Shown here: positions 53,124 to 61,165 of the stretch, one piece after another | Numbering within the stretch: the first letter of the stretch is position 1 | Layout: every line of letters begins with the position of its first letter | Assembly (NCBI GenBank): GCA_028287465.1 | Contig: JAQBPO010000042.1 | Location: 203,188 to 267,187 of the forward strand | Direction of reading: 5' to 3' | DNA from: Fibrobacterota bacterium | GTDB taxonomy: Bacteria; Fibrobacterota; Fibrobacteria; UBA11236 | Length of the DNA stretch: 64,000 bases | Program-made: the position numbers and the translations under genes | The notes under the pieces: generated by a model | Seen by the model: the letters and a program-made list of their open reading frames with translations, nothing else | Told to the model about the DNA's origin: nothing | Databases searched by the model: none

Positions 53124-55313
53124 TTACTGCAAAGTCAGATGCAGAGCCTTGTTCTTGCCCTCGTTGACCATCTGGTCGACGGTTCCCTTTTGGCCGCTCT
53201 TGCTCATCTCGATGCGATGCTGGCCGGAGGGAAGCTCCAGTTTGGCGGGAGTCTTCTTACCGGTATTCTTGCCGTCGACGATGATATCGGCGCGGGCCGG
53301 GCTGCTGGACAGGAAGATGATCCCGATAGGGCCATCGCCGGGAGCCGGCGCGGATTCCACGACCTTGGCCTTGGGAGCCTGGGGCTCCGGGTCGCGCTCC
53401 CGCACGGCGGGCTGCGACTTCATCGGCAAGTCTTCCGGCTCGTCATAATTGGACTTGGGTTCCTGTTTAGGCTCGGGCCTTGCGCGCTCGGGTTCCGGGG
53501 CCTTGGCGGCCTGCTTCGGCGCGGGGGCATCGGATCCTTCTTCCTTTTCCAGGTCCACGGCCAGATCATGATCCGGGTGATTCTTGGGCAAGGTGGTTTC
53601 AAAGCGCTTGTAGCCGGCCAGACGCACTATGATCTTGTTCGAGTTATTGCTGAGATTGATATCGAGGGGCGTGGAGCCCTTCTTCGAGAAATTGACGAGG
53701 ACTTCCGCGCCGGAGGGTTCGCTGGTGATATGCAGAATGCCCTGTTTGGCAGGCGCAGGAGTCGATTCCTCAGAGGAGGAGGGAGCAGGCGCGGCCTTCT
53801 CCGGACGCGTGGACTTCGGAACCTTATGGGTCGCCACCTTCGGCGAGGACTTGGGTTCCGGCGCGGGTTTGGGAACGGGGGACACGGCCTTGGGCGTTTC
53901 CGCGACCGGAGGCTTGGCGGGAGCGACCGCGCTCGGGGCTGCGGGTGCGGCCGGGGTCACGGGCGCCGCAGGGGTGACCGCGGTGGGGGAGGATGGTTCG
54001 ACCGCCGTGGGCGCTTGAGGCGTGACCGGTGTTTCCGGAGGCGTCACGATGGTAGGCTGTTCCACGGCTGAAGGATTTTCCAGGACCGGGGTTTCCTGCT
54101 CGGCGCTCTTGCTTGAGAGGAGGTAGTAGGCGCCGACGCCGATGGCGATAAGGACCACCAAAATGATCAACTTGGCCGGGAACCGCGCTTCCTCGACCAG
54201 ATTGGTTGTTCCGACGGGCGGCAGATTGTTGTAGGCCGCGTATTTGTTCTCATTGTCCCGCGGCGGCTCGGGAGCCCTTTCCTGCGGGGCTTGGGAGTAG
54301 ACCGGCATTTCCTGGGAGGGCTCTTCGTCCTGGCCGGGAAATTCACGACCGCCTACGCGGCGGCCCTGCTGCTTGCGCGCGTTCGGGCTGCGCATGCGCT
54401 CTTGGGAGGATTTGCGCTGGCGTGGATCCGTGAGGTCCGCGTCCATGGGATCCTGAGGCGGCATCCCGTTGCCGGAACCGCCTTGCGGCGGCGCAGTGGG
54501 CGCCTGGGAGCCGAGATTGCCGAATTGGCCGACGGGCAATTGGACCGTAGGGAAGTCGAAATTGGGCGGGGCCTGGTTGTAGTTCTGGTTGCTCTGGCCC
54601 GGGAAGGTGGGCGTGGTATTCGCCATGCCGCCGAATGCCTGGTTGTTGAAGTTATACGCAGGCGCCGGTTGGGCCTGGGGGAATCCCTGGGCGGGCGTTT
54701 CCGGATTCTGCGCGGGACTGAAGCCGGGCGGATTGAACGAAGGGTAAGCGGTCTCCGGCTCGCGGGGAGCGGGATTGAAGGTCGGGGCCGCAGGCGCGGC
54801 GGGAACTCCCAATTGGTATTGAGGGAGTTCGTTATTGTCGAGCTTGGACCCGAGGCGTTGTCCCATCTCGGCCTTGAACTCATCGAACTCGGTCTTGGGA
54901 ATGGGAGGCGCTTCGGGTTGAGTGGAAATCTTCTGGAGTTCCTCGATACGGTAGCTGGAAGTCTGGCGCAGGATCTCCTTCGAGTCCGCGATCATTTCCG
55001 CTTCCGAGCGATAGATGCGCATGATGTTGTCGAGGCCGGCGCGCTTGAGGATATCCTGCACCTTCGGGTGTTCGGTCAGGATCGCGATGCGTCCGCTTAC
55101 TTCCAGCATGTGCCGGTTGGAAGCGATGAAGGCGTTGATCGTATCGCTGTACAGGTATTCGAGATTGCCGAGATCGATGACGACATTGCGCATGTCATTT
55201 TCGATCAGGAAGCGAACCGTGTTTTTCAGTTTCGCCGAATCGAATACCTCTCCATCGGCCAACCGGGCGGACACCACATCGAAAATTCCAACGGAGCGGA
55301 TGTCAAACTTGAT
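53124..55313 (-). CDS. STAS domain - proline-rich linker - membrane span - two PEGA domains
   Basis: About 729 residues. The cytoplasmic N-terminus is a STAS domain (to about residue 110) with LKNTVRFLIENDMRNVVIDLGNLEYLYSDTINAFI; the usual phosphoacceptor position reads Y-S-D-T. A Pro/Gln/Asn-rich region (150-340) leads to one membrane span (FPAKLIILVVLIAIGVGAYYLL) and a Pro/Ala-rich periplasmic stalk bearing two PEGA domains (LHITSEPSGAEVLVNFS; IIFLSSSPARADIIVDGKNTG). The first canonical start, GTG 55277, would delete the first STAS strand; upstream in frame is IKFDIRSVGIFDV preceded by GGGAGG and five bases, so ATC at 55313 is proposed. Possibly links cytoplasmic signalling to the cell wall. 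Confidence 0.8.
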   Translation of the reverse strand: MKFDIRSVGIFDVVSARLADGEVFDSAKLKNTVRFLIENDMRNVVIDLGNLEYLYSDTINAFIASNRHMLEVSGRIAILTEHPKVQDILKRAGLDNIMRIYRSEAEMIADSKEILRQTSSYRIEELQKISTQPEAPPIPKTEFDEFKAEMGQRLGSKLDNNELPQYQLGVPAAPAAPTFNPAPREPETAYPSFNPPGFSPAQNPETPAQGFPQAQPAPAYNFNNQAFGGMANTTPTFPGQSNQNYNQAPPNFDFPTVQLPVGQFGNLGSQAPTAPPQGGSGNGMPPQDPMDADLTDPRQRKSSQERMRSPNARKQQGRRVGGREFPGQDEEPSQEMPVYSQAPQERAPEPPRDNENKYAAYNNLPPVGTTNLVEEARFPAKLIILVVLIAIGVGAYYLLSSKSAEQETPVLENPSAVEQPTIVTPPETPVTPQAPTAVEPSSPTAVTPAAPVTPAAPAAPSAVAPAKPPVAETPKAVSPVPKPAPEPKSSPKVATHKVPKSTRPEKAAPAPSSSEESTPAPAKQGILHITSEPSGAEVLVNFSKKGSTPLDINLSNNSNKIIVRLAGYKRFETTLPKNHPDHDLAVDLEKEEGSDAPAPKQAAKAPEPERARPEPKQEPKSNYDEPEDLPMKSQPAVRERDPEPQAPKAKVVESAPAPGDGPIGIIFLSSSPARADIIVDGKNTGKKTPAKLELPSGQHRIEMSKSGQKGTVDQMVNEGKNKALHLTLQ

Positions 55314-55549
55314 AACTACCTCCCGGTGATACCCGGTATCTCGGGCAACATCTCGGACAAATCGTACCCTTCCCCATTTTCGGGGATCTACCCATCATAT
55401 GCTCCACAAAAGTTACAAAAAATCTTCCCTGCCAAAGTATATTTAGGGAAAATTTTCGGCTTTTTAGCCTGATTTTGCGACCTTGGAGCCCTTTTTAGGG
55501 GATCCGGGGTCGGGCAAAACCCAGGCTCGGCTTTCCCCGGGATGAAGGC

Positions 55550-55555
55550 TATAAT
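55550..55555 (+). promoter_or_regulatory. Candidate -10 element of the zinc-ribbon STAS gene
   Basis: TATAAT at 55550-55555 lies 25 bases before the GTG start; AAGGGGAGC follows as ribosome site. The -35 region is weak (TCGGCT at 17-base spacing). Confidence 0.45.
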
Positions 55556-55580
55556 CAAGCGATCTTGAAGGGGAGCTCTC

Positions 55581-56057
55581 GTGCGCGATGAAGATCAGTT
55601 TCCGACCGTCAGGTTCCATAAATGCAAAACCTGCGGTAACGTCTATACCGGGTCTTTGACCGGGGACGACGCCTGCCCCGCCTGCCATACCCCCGCCAGT
55701 AGGCAGCCCCTTCCCGGAAGCCAGATTGAAAGCCGGATGGAAGGGTCCCATGCCCTGTTCACCATTACGGGCAACGTTTATAAAATCCAGGAGTTGGAAG
55801 AGCTCCGATCGCAAATCAACGAGGTCATCCGGCAGGAGGTCGACTCCATCGCCTTCGCCTTCCTGAAATCCTCTTTCCTCAACAGCAGCACCATCAACCT
55901 GCTCGTCAAGACCATGCAAACCCTCTCGATCCATGGAAAGCCCACCTTCATCATCACCAACGAGGCCGAGGTGCTGGAAAGCCTGGAGATGATGGATTTG
56001 GATCGGGTGATGCGGATCGTACCGGATATGGAAAAATACAAGGCGTCCCTGACCTGA
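55581..56057 (+). CDS. Zinc-ribbon plus STAS domain protein
   Basis: A 158-residue cytoplasmic protein starting at GTG after AAGGGGAGC. A rubredoxin-like zinc ribbon (Cys15, Cys18, Cys32, Cys35: HKCKTCGNVY, ACPACHTP) precedes a STAS domain (about 58-155): ALFTITGNVYKIQELEELRSQINEVI, SIAFAFLKSSFLNSSTINLLVKTMQTL, KPTFIITNEAEVLESLEMMDLDRVMRIV. The acceptor loop reads N-S-S-T, so a phosphorylatable Ser is retained. It is divergent from the STAS-PEGA gene and shares the TIN motif after the acceptor loop, suggesting the two are paralogous or interacting. Confidence 0.8.
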   Translation: MRDEDQFPTVRFHKCKTCGNVYTGSLTGDDACPACHTPASRQPLPGSQIESRMEGSHALFTITGNVYKIQELEELRSQINEVIRQEVDSIAFAFLKSSFLNSSTINLLVKTMQTLSIHGKPTFIITNEAEVLESLEMMDLDRVMRIVPDMEKYKASLT

Positions 56058-56117
56058 TGGGCCTGGGGCCGGGCCGGCCCTTCAATCCAGGCCAGGTGCG
56101 AGGGTTCCAGGTCCCCT

Positions 56118-57422
56118 CTATTCGGCCTCTTCCTCTTCGATGACTTCTTTTTCCCCTCCATGGGACCCGTCCTGGGCAGGGGGCGAAGCCTGTTTACCGG
56201 TCGAAGGGGCCTGGGCCTTGGGGGACGGGGACGCCGAAGGTTTGGCCTCATTCACCCCGCTTCCATTCTCAGGTTCCAGGGATTCCGGCGCGTCCGGGCT
56301 TCCGACCGCATCCTTGGGATCGGGATTCACCCCGGAAGCCGGGGTTCCCGTCTCAGGCAAGGCCGGCAAGGGGCGCGGGGATCCACGGTAGCGGAAATCC
56401 CGGCCATTGAATTTCGGGAAGGCCGGCGTGAACTGGAGGGATACCCGGTGGGTGGCGAGCAGGTCCGGATGGGGCGTGAAGCTATAGTCAAGACCCAGAA
56501 TGTGGCGCCAATTGTACCCCATCCCGAAGGTGGCCAGGGACGCGGTGGACTTGGACGAGAATTCGTTGACCCCGAATCGCAAGGCCATTCCGAAGTCGAA
56601 CAGGAATTCCAGGCCCAGGTTTCCGGCGGCCAGGAAATCCCCGGGCCGATCCCAGGGCCTTGAACCATTGAGACCATTTCCGGACTTGGCCGTCCGGTGG
56701 AAGATGCCTTCGCTTTGCCACGCCGCTTCCAGGGTGCCGTAGAAATAGGGAGCGGGAAGGCGCGCAGCGCCTCCTAGGTAAAGCTCGGGCGCTTCATATT
56801 CCGAATACCCCGATTGCCAGGACGCCGAGGAAGGAATGAGGCCTTTCATCAGGGCCGATACCCGGAAGCGTTTGGCCCAGGTATATTGCGCCATGCCGTC
56901 CCCCCGCATCCCAATCCCATCCTGGTCCAGATGGCGGTAGAGGAGGTTCATGTTGACGCCCGCATCGAAGCCGCCCCATCGGCGCGAGAAGGCGCCCACC
57001 AATAGGTAATCGGCGATGGAGAACACTTCGGGCGGCTGGGACGCGAGGGGATTCGAGCCTTCAGGCCAATTCTCGATCCCGCTTACCCCATACCGCGACA
57101 GGCCCAGACCCAGGGTGCTGTTGGATTCGAAAGGGAACAGGAACGCGAAATCGTCGAACTTGGCCGTCCCGAACTTTTCCGCATGGGCGCTGGAGAAGGT
57201 GAAATCATCCACGTCATTCATGGAAGCGGGCGCGTTCGTGACCGCGTCCGCATCCCTTTGGAAGGCCGGGAAGGTGACGGCCATGCCGGATTGGCGCGCC
57301 CCGAAGCCTTCCTCCAAAGTCTGATTGACTCCGACGGCCTCGTTCAGGCCGTCCAGGTCCTCCGCATGGATGACGCTAAGGGCGGGAATCAGAATGGACC
57401 AAATCCAGATACGCTTGGACAT
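56118..57422 (-). CDS. PorV/UPF0164-like outer-membrane barrel with acidic proline-rich tail
   Basis: A 434-residue protein: signal peptide 1-20, then GFGARQSGMAVTFPAFQRDADAVTNAPASMNDVDDFTFSSAHAE cut into the usual family blocks (GxRxxGMGxAxxAxADDxxAxxxNPA-like), followed by alternating barrel strands (LGLGLSRYGVSGIE, FDAGVNMNLLYRHLD, GLEFLFDFGMALRFGVNEF, FGMGYNWRHILGLDYSF). After about residue 345 a disordered Pro/Ala/Ser region ends in a run of Glu. The tail makes the barrel end internal, which is unusual. TATAAT at 57436-57431 lies only eight bases before the ATG and no ribosome site is visible. Confidence 0.75.
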   Translation of the reverse strand: MSKRIWIWSILIPALSVIHAEDLDGLNEAVGVNQTLEEGFGARQSGMAVTFPAFQRDADAVTNAPASMNDVDDFTFSSAHAEKFGTAKFDDFAFLFPFESNSTLGLGLSRYGVSGIENWPEGSNPLASQPPEVFSIADYLLVGAFSRRWGGFDAGVNMNLLYRHLDQDGIGMRGDGMAQYTWAKRFRVSALMKGLIPSSASWQSGYSEYEAPELYLGGAARLPAPYFYGTLEAAWQSEGIFHRTAKSGNGLNGSRPWDRPGDFLAAGNLGLEFLFDFGMALRFGVNEFSSKSTASLATFGMGYNWRHILGLDYSFTPHPDLLATHRVSLQFTPAFPKFNGRDFRYRGSPRPLPALPETGTPASGVNPDPKDAVGSPDAPESLEPENGSGVNEAKPSASPSPKAQAPSTGKQASPPAQDGSHGGEKEVIEEEEAE

Positions 57423-57430
57423 AGGGGCAT

Positions 57431-57436
57431 ATTATA
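57431..57436 (-). promoter_or_regulatory. Candidate -10 element of the PorV-like gene (leaderless type)
   Basis: A consensus TATAAT read leftward ends eight bases before the ATG at 57422, so transcription would begin within zero to two bases of the start codon. No recognisable -35 box at normal spacing. Confidence 0.5.
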
Positions 57437-57483
57437 ACAAGATGGGCAGGACAAGCCCGTCGCTTTCCGGGGATTGTCTTTCT

Positions 57484-57489
57484 TATATT
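57484..57489 (+). promoter_or_regulatory. Candidate -10 element of the Lon-N operon (leaderless type)
   Basis: TATATT ends six bases before the ATG at 57496, in the same 15-base context (TATATTTGGGACATG) that surrounds the start at 8458. No Shine-Dalgarno sequence is present. Confidence 0.5.
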
Positions 57490-57495
57490 TGGGAC

Positions 57496-58152
57496 ATGAC
57501 ACCTGGGATCTATCCCGTTTTTCCATTGCGCAATCCCTGTTTTCCCGGACACAAAATCCCCTTGCGCGTGTTCGAAGACCGCTATGTCCAAATGCTCAAG
57601 GATATCGAGGACAAGCCTTTTTTCGTCATTTCCATGATCAGTTCCGGGGACGAGGTGGGGGTAACGGCCACTCCCTACCGGGTCGGGACCCTTGTGGAAT
57701 TTGACTCCATCGACCGCCAGGGCGATTTCCAGATCATCAAGCCGAAGGGCCGCCACCGCGTTTACCTGGAAAGCTTCGATCGCGATAGAAAACCGTACCT
57801 CCTGGCCAAATGCAATGCGTATGAGGATGAGGACTCCGGACCCGTGGCGCCTCCCGGGCGTAATACCGGTTCCGCCTCGCTTCCGGACGCTGGGACGGGG
57901 CAAGCCGCCGATCGTCTGCCGGAACTCGAAGCGAACATCCTCAAGATGGCGAATGTTCTTGGACCCGAGGAGAGTCGCGCGGTCCGGGACGTGATGGAGG
58001 CCGTGCGCACGGACATGGACCGCGAGAATTTCTCCCTCTTCCTTTGCGGATGCCTGCACCTTCCGCCCATCTACCTCCAGAGGCTTTTGGAATCCCGATC
58101 GCTTCCCTATCGCATGGAAAACGCCCTCAACCTCCTTTCTCAGAGCGAATGA
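57496..58152 (+). CDS. Lon N-terminal-like (LON substrate-binding) domain protein
   Basis: A 218-residue stand-alone LAN/PUA-like domain: YPVFPLRNPCFPGHKIPLRVFEDRYVQMLKDI at the start matches Lon N-domains and the peptidase S16-like family; then FFVISMISSGDEVG, VGTLVEFDSIDRQGDFQIIKPKGRHRVYL and a helical C-terminal half. There is no ATPase or peptidase domain. Family members probably recognise unfolded or damaged proteins. The ATG at 57496 is favoured over the longer open frame from 57325, which runs through the divergent gene. It heads an operon with coupled downstream genes. Confidence 0.85.
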   Translation: MTPGIYPVFPLRNPCFPGHKIPLRVFEDRYVQMLKDIEDKPFFVISMISSGDEVGVTATPYRVGTLVEFDSIDRQGDFQIIKPKGRHRVYLESFDRDRKPYLLAKCNAYEDEDSGPVAPPGRNTGSASLPDAGTGQAADRLPELEANILKMANVLGPEESRAVRDVMEAVRTDMDRENFSLFLCGCLHLPPIYLQRLLESRSLPYRMENALNLLSQSE

Positions 58153-59189
58153 ACGTCGTTTTCGATTGGGCCGGGACCTTGGCCGACGACCAGGAACTCA
58201 CCTGGCGCCTGACCGATCAGGTCATCCGTTCCTTCGGCCGCCCCGGGGTCGGTTTCCCGACTTATAAAAGCGAATTCACCTTGCCGGCGAAAGGCTTCTA
58301 CGGGAAGTTCTGCCCGGGGACATCCTTCGAGGAAATCGAGGCGTCCTTTTCCGACCTGTGCCGGCGACGTTATCCCGCCGAGGTCCGGTTGTGGCCGGGG
58401 GTGCGCGATGGTTTATCCTGCCTGGCATGCAAGCACAAGCTCTATATCATGTCCACCTTGGACCAGGCGATGCTGGAGGAGACTCTCGACCTGCTGGAAT
58501 TACGCGGATGCTTCCAGGCCGTGATCGGTTCCGTGGCCGACAAGACGCGGGCGCTTCCGGAACTCCTCGCCCGTGAAGGCCTGGCCCAGGATGAAACCGT
58601 GGCCATCGGCGATTCCGCGCATGATATGCGGGCCGCGCAGGCCGCGGGAATCGAACCCATCGGGGTAGCTTACGGTTACGCGTCCCCATCCGACCTGGAA
58701 ACGGCCGGAGCCGAAATCATCTTCCCCGATTTCCAAGGCGTGCGCCGCCACCTGGAGAAGGGCGCCTTTGCCGAGAGCCGTCTCTTTCCCGTGGCCACCG
58801 TAGGCGGGCTCATCCGTGACGATGCCGGGAACATGCTCCTGGTGCGCACCCGGAAATGGTCGGGATTGTACGGGATTCCCGGCGGCAAGATCGACTACGG
58901 CGAGACCATGGAAAACGCCTTCATACGGGAAGCCCGGGAAGAAACCGGACTGGAGATCTCCCGCGTCGCTTTCGTGATGAACCAGGATTGCGTGGAACAT
59001 CCGCAATTCTACCGGCCCAGGCACTATATCCTGGTGAACTATACCGCCAAGGTCTCCGGAACGCGGCCGACCGTAAAACTGAACCACGAATCGGACGCGT
59101 ACGTCTGGGCGGACGCGAAGGAGGCCCTGGCCCTCCCGCTCAACGCGCCGACGCGCGTCCTGCTCGAGAAAATCCTGGGAGCAGCCTGA
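58149..59189 (+). CDS. HAD-like hydrolase fused to Nudix hydrolase
   Basis: The ATG overlaps the upstream stop (ATGA). The 346-residue product has a HAD domain (about 1-210): motif I FDWAGTLADD (Asp6 nucleophile, with Ala where most phosphatases have the second Asp), motif II IMSTLD, motif III Lys in ADKTRALPELL and motif IV AIGDSAHDMRAA. DWAGT is typical of phosphonoacetaldehyde hydrolase-type HADs. Residues 215-346 form a Nudix domain with a full box, GGKIDYGETMENAFIREAREE followed by TGLE. The Nudix part should cleave a nucleoside-diphosphate-linked compound. The fusion and the neighbouring folB hint at dihydroneopterin-triphosphate breakdown, but this is inference. Confidence 0.85.
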   Translation: MNVVFDWAGTLADDQELTWRLTDQVIRSFGRPGVGFPTYKSEFTLPAKGFYGKFCPGTSFEEIEASFSDLCRRRYPAEVRLWPGVRDGLSCLACKHKLYIMSTLDQAMLEETLDLLELRGCFQAVIGSVADKTRALPELLAREGLAQDETVAIGDSAHDMRAAQAAGIEPIGVAYGYASPSDLETAGAEIIFPDFQGVRRHLEKGAFAESRLFPVATVGGLIRDDAGNMLLVRTRKWSGLYGIPGGKIDYGETMENAFIREAREETGLEISRVAFVMNQDCVEHPQFYRPRHYILVNYTAKVSGTRPTVKLNHESDAYVWADAKEALALPLNAPTRVLLEKILGAA

Positions 59190-59548
59190 TGGGGATCCTG
59201 AACGTCGAAGACCTCCGCATCCGCTGCATCGTCGGCGTATACACCCATGAACGCAAGGTGGAGCAGGACCTGTTCGTGGACGTCCGGCTGGAATTCGATT
59301 TCAGCGAGGCCGCCCGCACGGACCAGATTTCCCATACCCTGGATTATACCCGGCTGGCGGCCATGCTGGAAGAGTGGATGCGCAGGGAGCAGTTCCAGCT
59401 CATCGAGACCCTGGCCGAACGCGCTTGCGTGCTCATCACCGATGGATTCCCGGAAGTGCGCCATTGCCGGGTCACCATCAAGAAGCCCGCGGCCCTGCCC
59501 GCCGCCCGTTACGCCTCGGTTACCGCCGAGAGGGCGGTTCCGGCGTGA
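59189..59548 (+). CDS. folB: Dihydroneopterin aldolase FolB
   Basis: A 119-residue FolB whose ATG overlaps the previous TGA by one base. Family blocks: LNVEDLRIRCIVGVYTHERKVEQDLFVDVRLEFDF with the tunnelling-fold strands, HTLDYTRLAAMLEEWM, FQLIETLAERACVLITDGF (catalytic Glu in LIETLAE) and CRVTIKKPAALPAARYASV. It converts 7,8-dihydroneopterin to 6-hydroxymethyl-dihydropterin and glycolaldehyde (or epimerises it) in folate synthesis. The stop overlaps the GTG start of the reductase gene. Confidence 0.95.
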   Translation: MGILNVEDLRIRCIVGVYTHERKVEQDLFVDVRLEFDFSEAARTDQISHTLDYTRLAAMLEEWMRREQFQLIETLAERACVLITDGFPEVRHCRVTIKKPAALPAARYASVTAERAVPA

Positions 59549-60432
59549 CCGCCGCGCGAGCCAAGCCCCGTGGAGCCACCCGTCCTTCAGGGTCCGGCCG
59601 GGACGTCTCCGCCACGGAAACCTGGAATGCAGGGGAAGGGGAGCCGGGCGCCTCGGGGAGACCGGTGACGGGGACCGGAAAGGGAAAGACCGCCCTTGTC
59701 ACCGGATCCGCCAAACGGCTCGGTCGCGAACTGGCCTTGTGCCTTGCGGCTTCGGGCCACTTCACCTTCGTTCATTACCTTACCTCCCGCGCGGAAGCGG
59801 AAACCGTGCTCGCGGAAATCGAGTCGCTTGGCGGGCGGGGCGCCCTGCTGAAGGGGAACATGGCTTCGCGGAAGGACATCGCCGCCATGGCCGAAAAGGT
59901 GCGGAAGGTGTCGGGAAGGCTGGATGTCCTGGTCAACAACGTGGGCATCTACCGAACGGGCGACCTGTTGGATTACAGCGTGGAGGATTTCGAGGCCACC
60001 TTGCAGTCCAACCTGCTGGGCGCATTCTACCTGATCAAGAAGACCCTGCCTTTGTTCCCCGCCGAAGGCGGAAGCATCGTCAACATCGGTTATTCGGGGG
60101 TGGAAAGCCTCACGGGGTCCACCCACAATACGGCCTATCTGATCTCGAAGAGCGGCCTGCTCGTACTCACCAAATCCCTGGCCCAATCCCTTGGGCCGCG
60201 CAGGATCCGCGTAAACATGGTTTCACCGGGCATCCTCGCCAACAGCGTGGAACTCCCGAAGCGGCCGAAGGACATCATCCCCCTGGGCCGCTTGGGCCGA
60301 TGCGAGGATGTCTGCGACGCCGTTTCCTTTCTGGTCGGCGAAAGGGCCGGGTACGTTACCGGCGTCAACCTGGACGTCGCCGGGGGCTATATGCTGGGAC
60401 TCAAGGAATTGGACGTGGACCGTGGGGCTTGA
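59545..60432 (+). CDS. Short-chain dehydrogenase, pteridine reductase (FolM)-like
   Basis: The GTG at 59545 overlaps the folB stop (GTGA) and is the likely start of a 295-residue protein with a low-complexity N-terminal tail of about 45 residues. The Rossmann core has KTALVTGSAKRLGRELA, LDVLVNNVGIYRTG, SIVNIGYSGVES and catalytic Tyr/Lys in TAYLISKSGLLVL, then RIRVNMVSPGILAN. TGSAKRLG resembles pteridine reductases (PTR1/FolM), and the folB neighbour supports a pterin or folate reduction role using NADPH. Other SDR substrates cannot be excluded. Confidence 0.85.
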   Translation: MTAARAKPRGATRPSGSGRDVSATETWNAGEGEPGASGRPVTGTGKGKTALVTGSAKRLGRELALCLAASGHFTFVHYLTSRAEAETVLAEIESLGGRGALLKGNMASRKDIAAMAEKVRKVSGRLDVLVNNVGIYRTGDLLDYSVEDFEATLQSNLLGAFYLIKKTLPLFPAEGGSIVNIGYSGVESLTGSTHNTAYLISKSGLLVLTKSLAQSLGPRRIRVNMVSPGILANSVELPKRPKDIIPLGRLGRCEDVCDAVSFLVGERAGYVTGVNLDVAGGYMLGLKELDVDRGA

Positions 60433-60454
60433 ACCCGCACCCGGAAGGAGCGAT

Positions 60455-60703
60455 ATGGCGTTGCGGAAATTCCGCCGTTCTAAGACCGACCGCAAGCTGA
60501 TCGGGCTTTTCGGGGGGCTGGGCGACAGCTTCGGCATCGATCCGACTTACCTCCGCCTGGGATTCACTCTTTTGGCCTTGGTGACGGGCGTTGTTCCCTG
60601 CGTAATCGCCTACCTTATCGGTTGGGCGATCACCCTGGAGGAGACCACGGAGGGCCCCGGGTCGGACGATCCGGCCATGAAGCGGGATGACGCGCAGGGA
60701 TAG
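60455..60703 (+). CDS. PspC-domain small membrane protein
   Basis: An 82-residue protein with GGAAGGAG just before the ATG. It is a minimal PspC domain: KFRRSKTDRKLIGLFGGLGDSFGIDPTYLRLGFTLLALVTG cut across the typical GGVCGGLAEYFGIDPTLVRLxF pattern, with one membrane hairpin (LGFTLLALVTGVVPCVIAYLIGWAI). PspC proteins respond to envelope stress. Last gene of the Lon-N operon; converges with a receiver gene only one base away. Confidence 0.88.
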   Translation: MALRKFRRSKTDRKLIGLFGGLGDSFGIDPTYLRLGFTLLALVTGVVPCVIAYLIGWAITLEETTEGPGSDDPAMKRDDAQG

Positions 60704-60704
60704 G

Positions 60705-61094
60705 TCATTTGCCATGGCCCGCCATGTTCATCAGCAAGGTGACCTTGTCCAACAAGACTTCCGCCTTGAATGGCTTGGCCAGGTAGTCGACTTTGCAGCT
60801 CGATTCCAATCCTTCCGGCACATGCTTTCCGGGATACCCGCTGATGAAAAGGACGCCGAGCCTGGGCCTCAGGCTCGCAAGGCGGATCGCAAGCTCCTGG
60901 CCGTTCATCACAGGCATCATGATATCCGTGACGAGGAGGTGGATGTCCCCGGGAAAGGTTTCGCTGATGGCTAGAGCCTCCTCCCCTTGGGACGCTTCGA
61001 GAATGGTGTAATTGCGCATCTCCAGGATGCGCGCGATCAATCTGCGGACGGGTCCTTCATCCTCCACCAGCAGTATGGTCCGGTTATTCGCCAT
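60705..61094 (-). CDS. Stand-alone response-regulator receiver domain protein (REC 2)
   Basis: A 129-residue CheY-like protein; ATG 61094 is preferred over an in-frame TTG at 61100. It keeps all receiver residues: acidic pair in LLVEDEGPVRR, phosphoacceptor Asp in LLVTDIMMP, Ser in VLFISGY and Lys in YLAKPF. No output domain. It resembles the receiver modules of hybrid histidine kinases. It follows REC 1 by 71 bases in the leftward unit headed by the toxin gene. Confidence 0.9.
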   Translation of the reverse strand: MANNRTILLVEDEGPVRRLIARILEMRNYTILEASQGEEALAISETFPGDIHLLVTDIMMPVMNGQELAIRLASLRPRLGVLFISGYPGKHVPEGLESSCKVDYLAKPFKAEVLLDKVTLLMNMAGHGK

Positions 61095-61165
61095 GGGCAA
61101 AGACCCGAAAGGGGATGGAAAACAGGGAAGCGCCGGGCGACCAGGTCATATTGATACGGTAAGGT

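Noticed and set aside
55325..55411. Short upstream open frame (ATGATGGGT...) before the STAS-PEGA gene
   Set aside because: It overlaps the proposed ribosome site in another frame and has no ribosome site of its own; treated as chance, though a leader peptide cannot be excluded.
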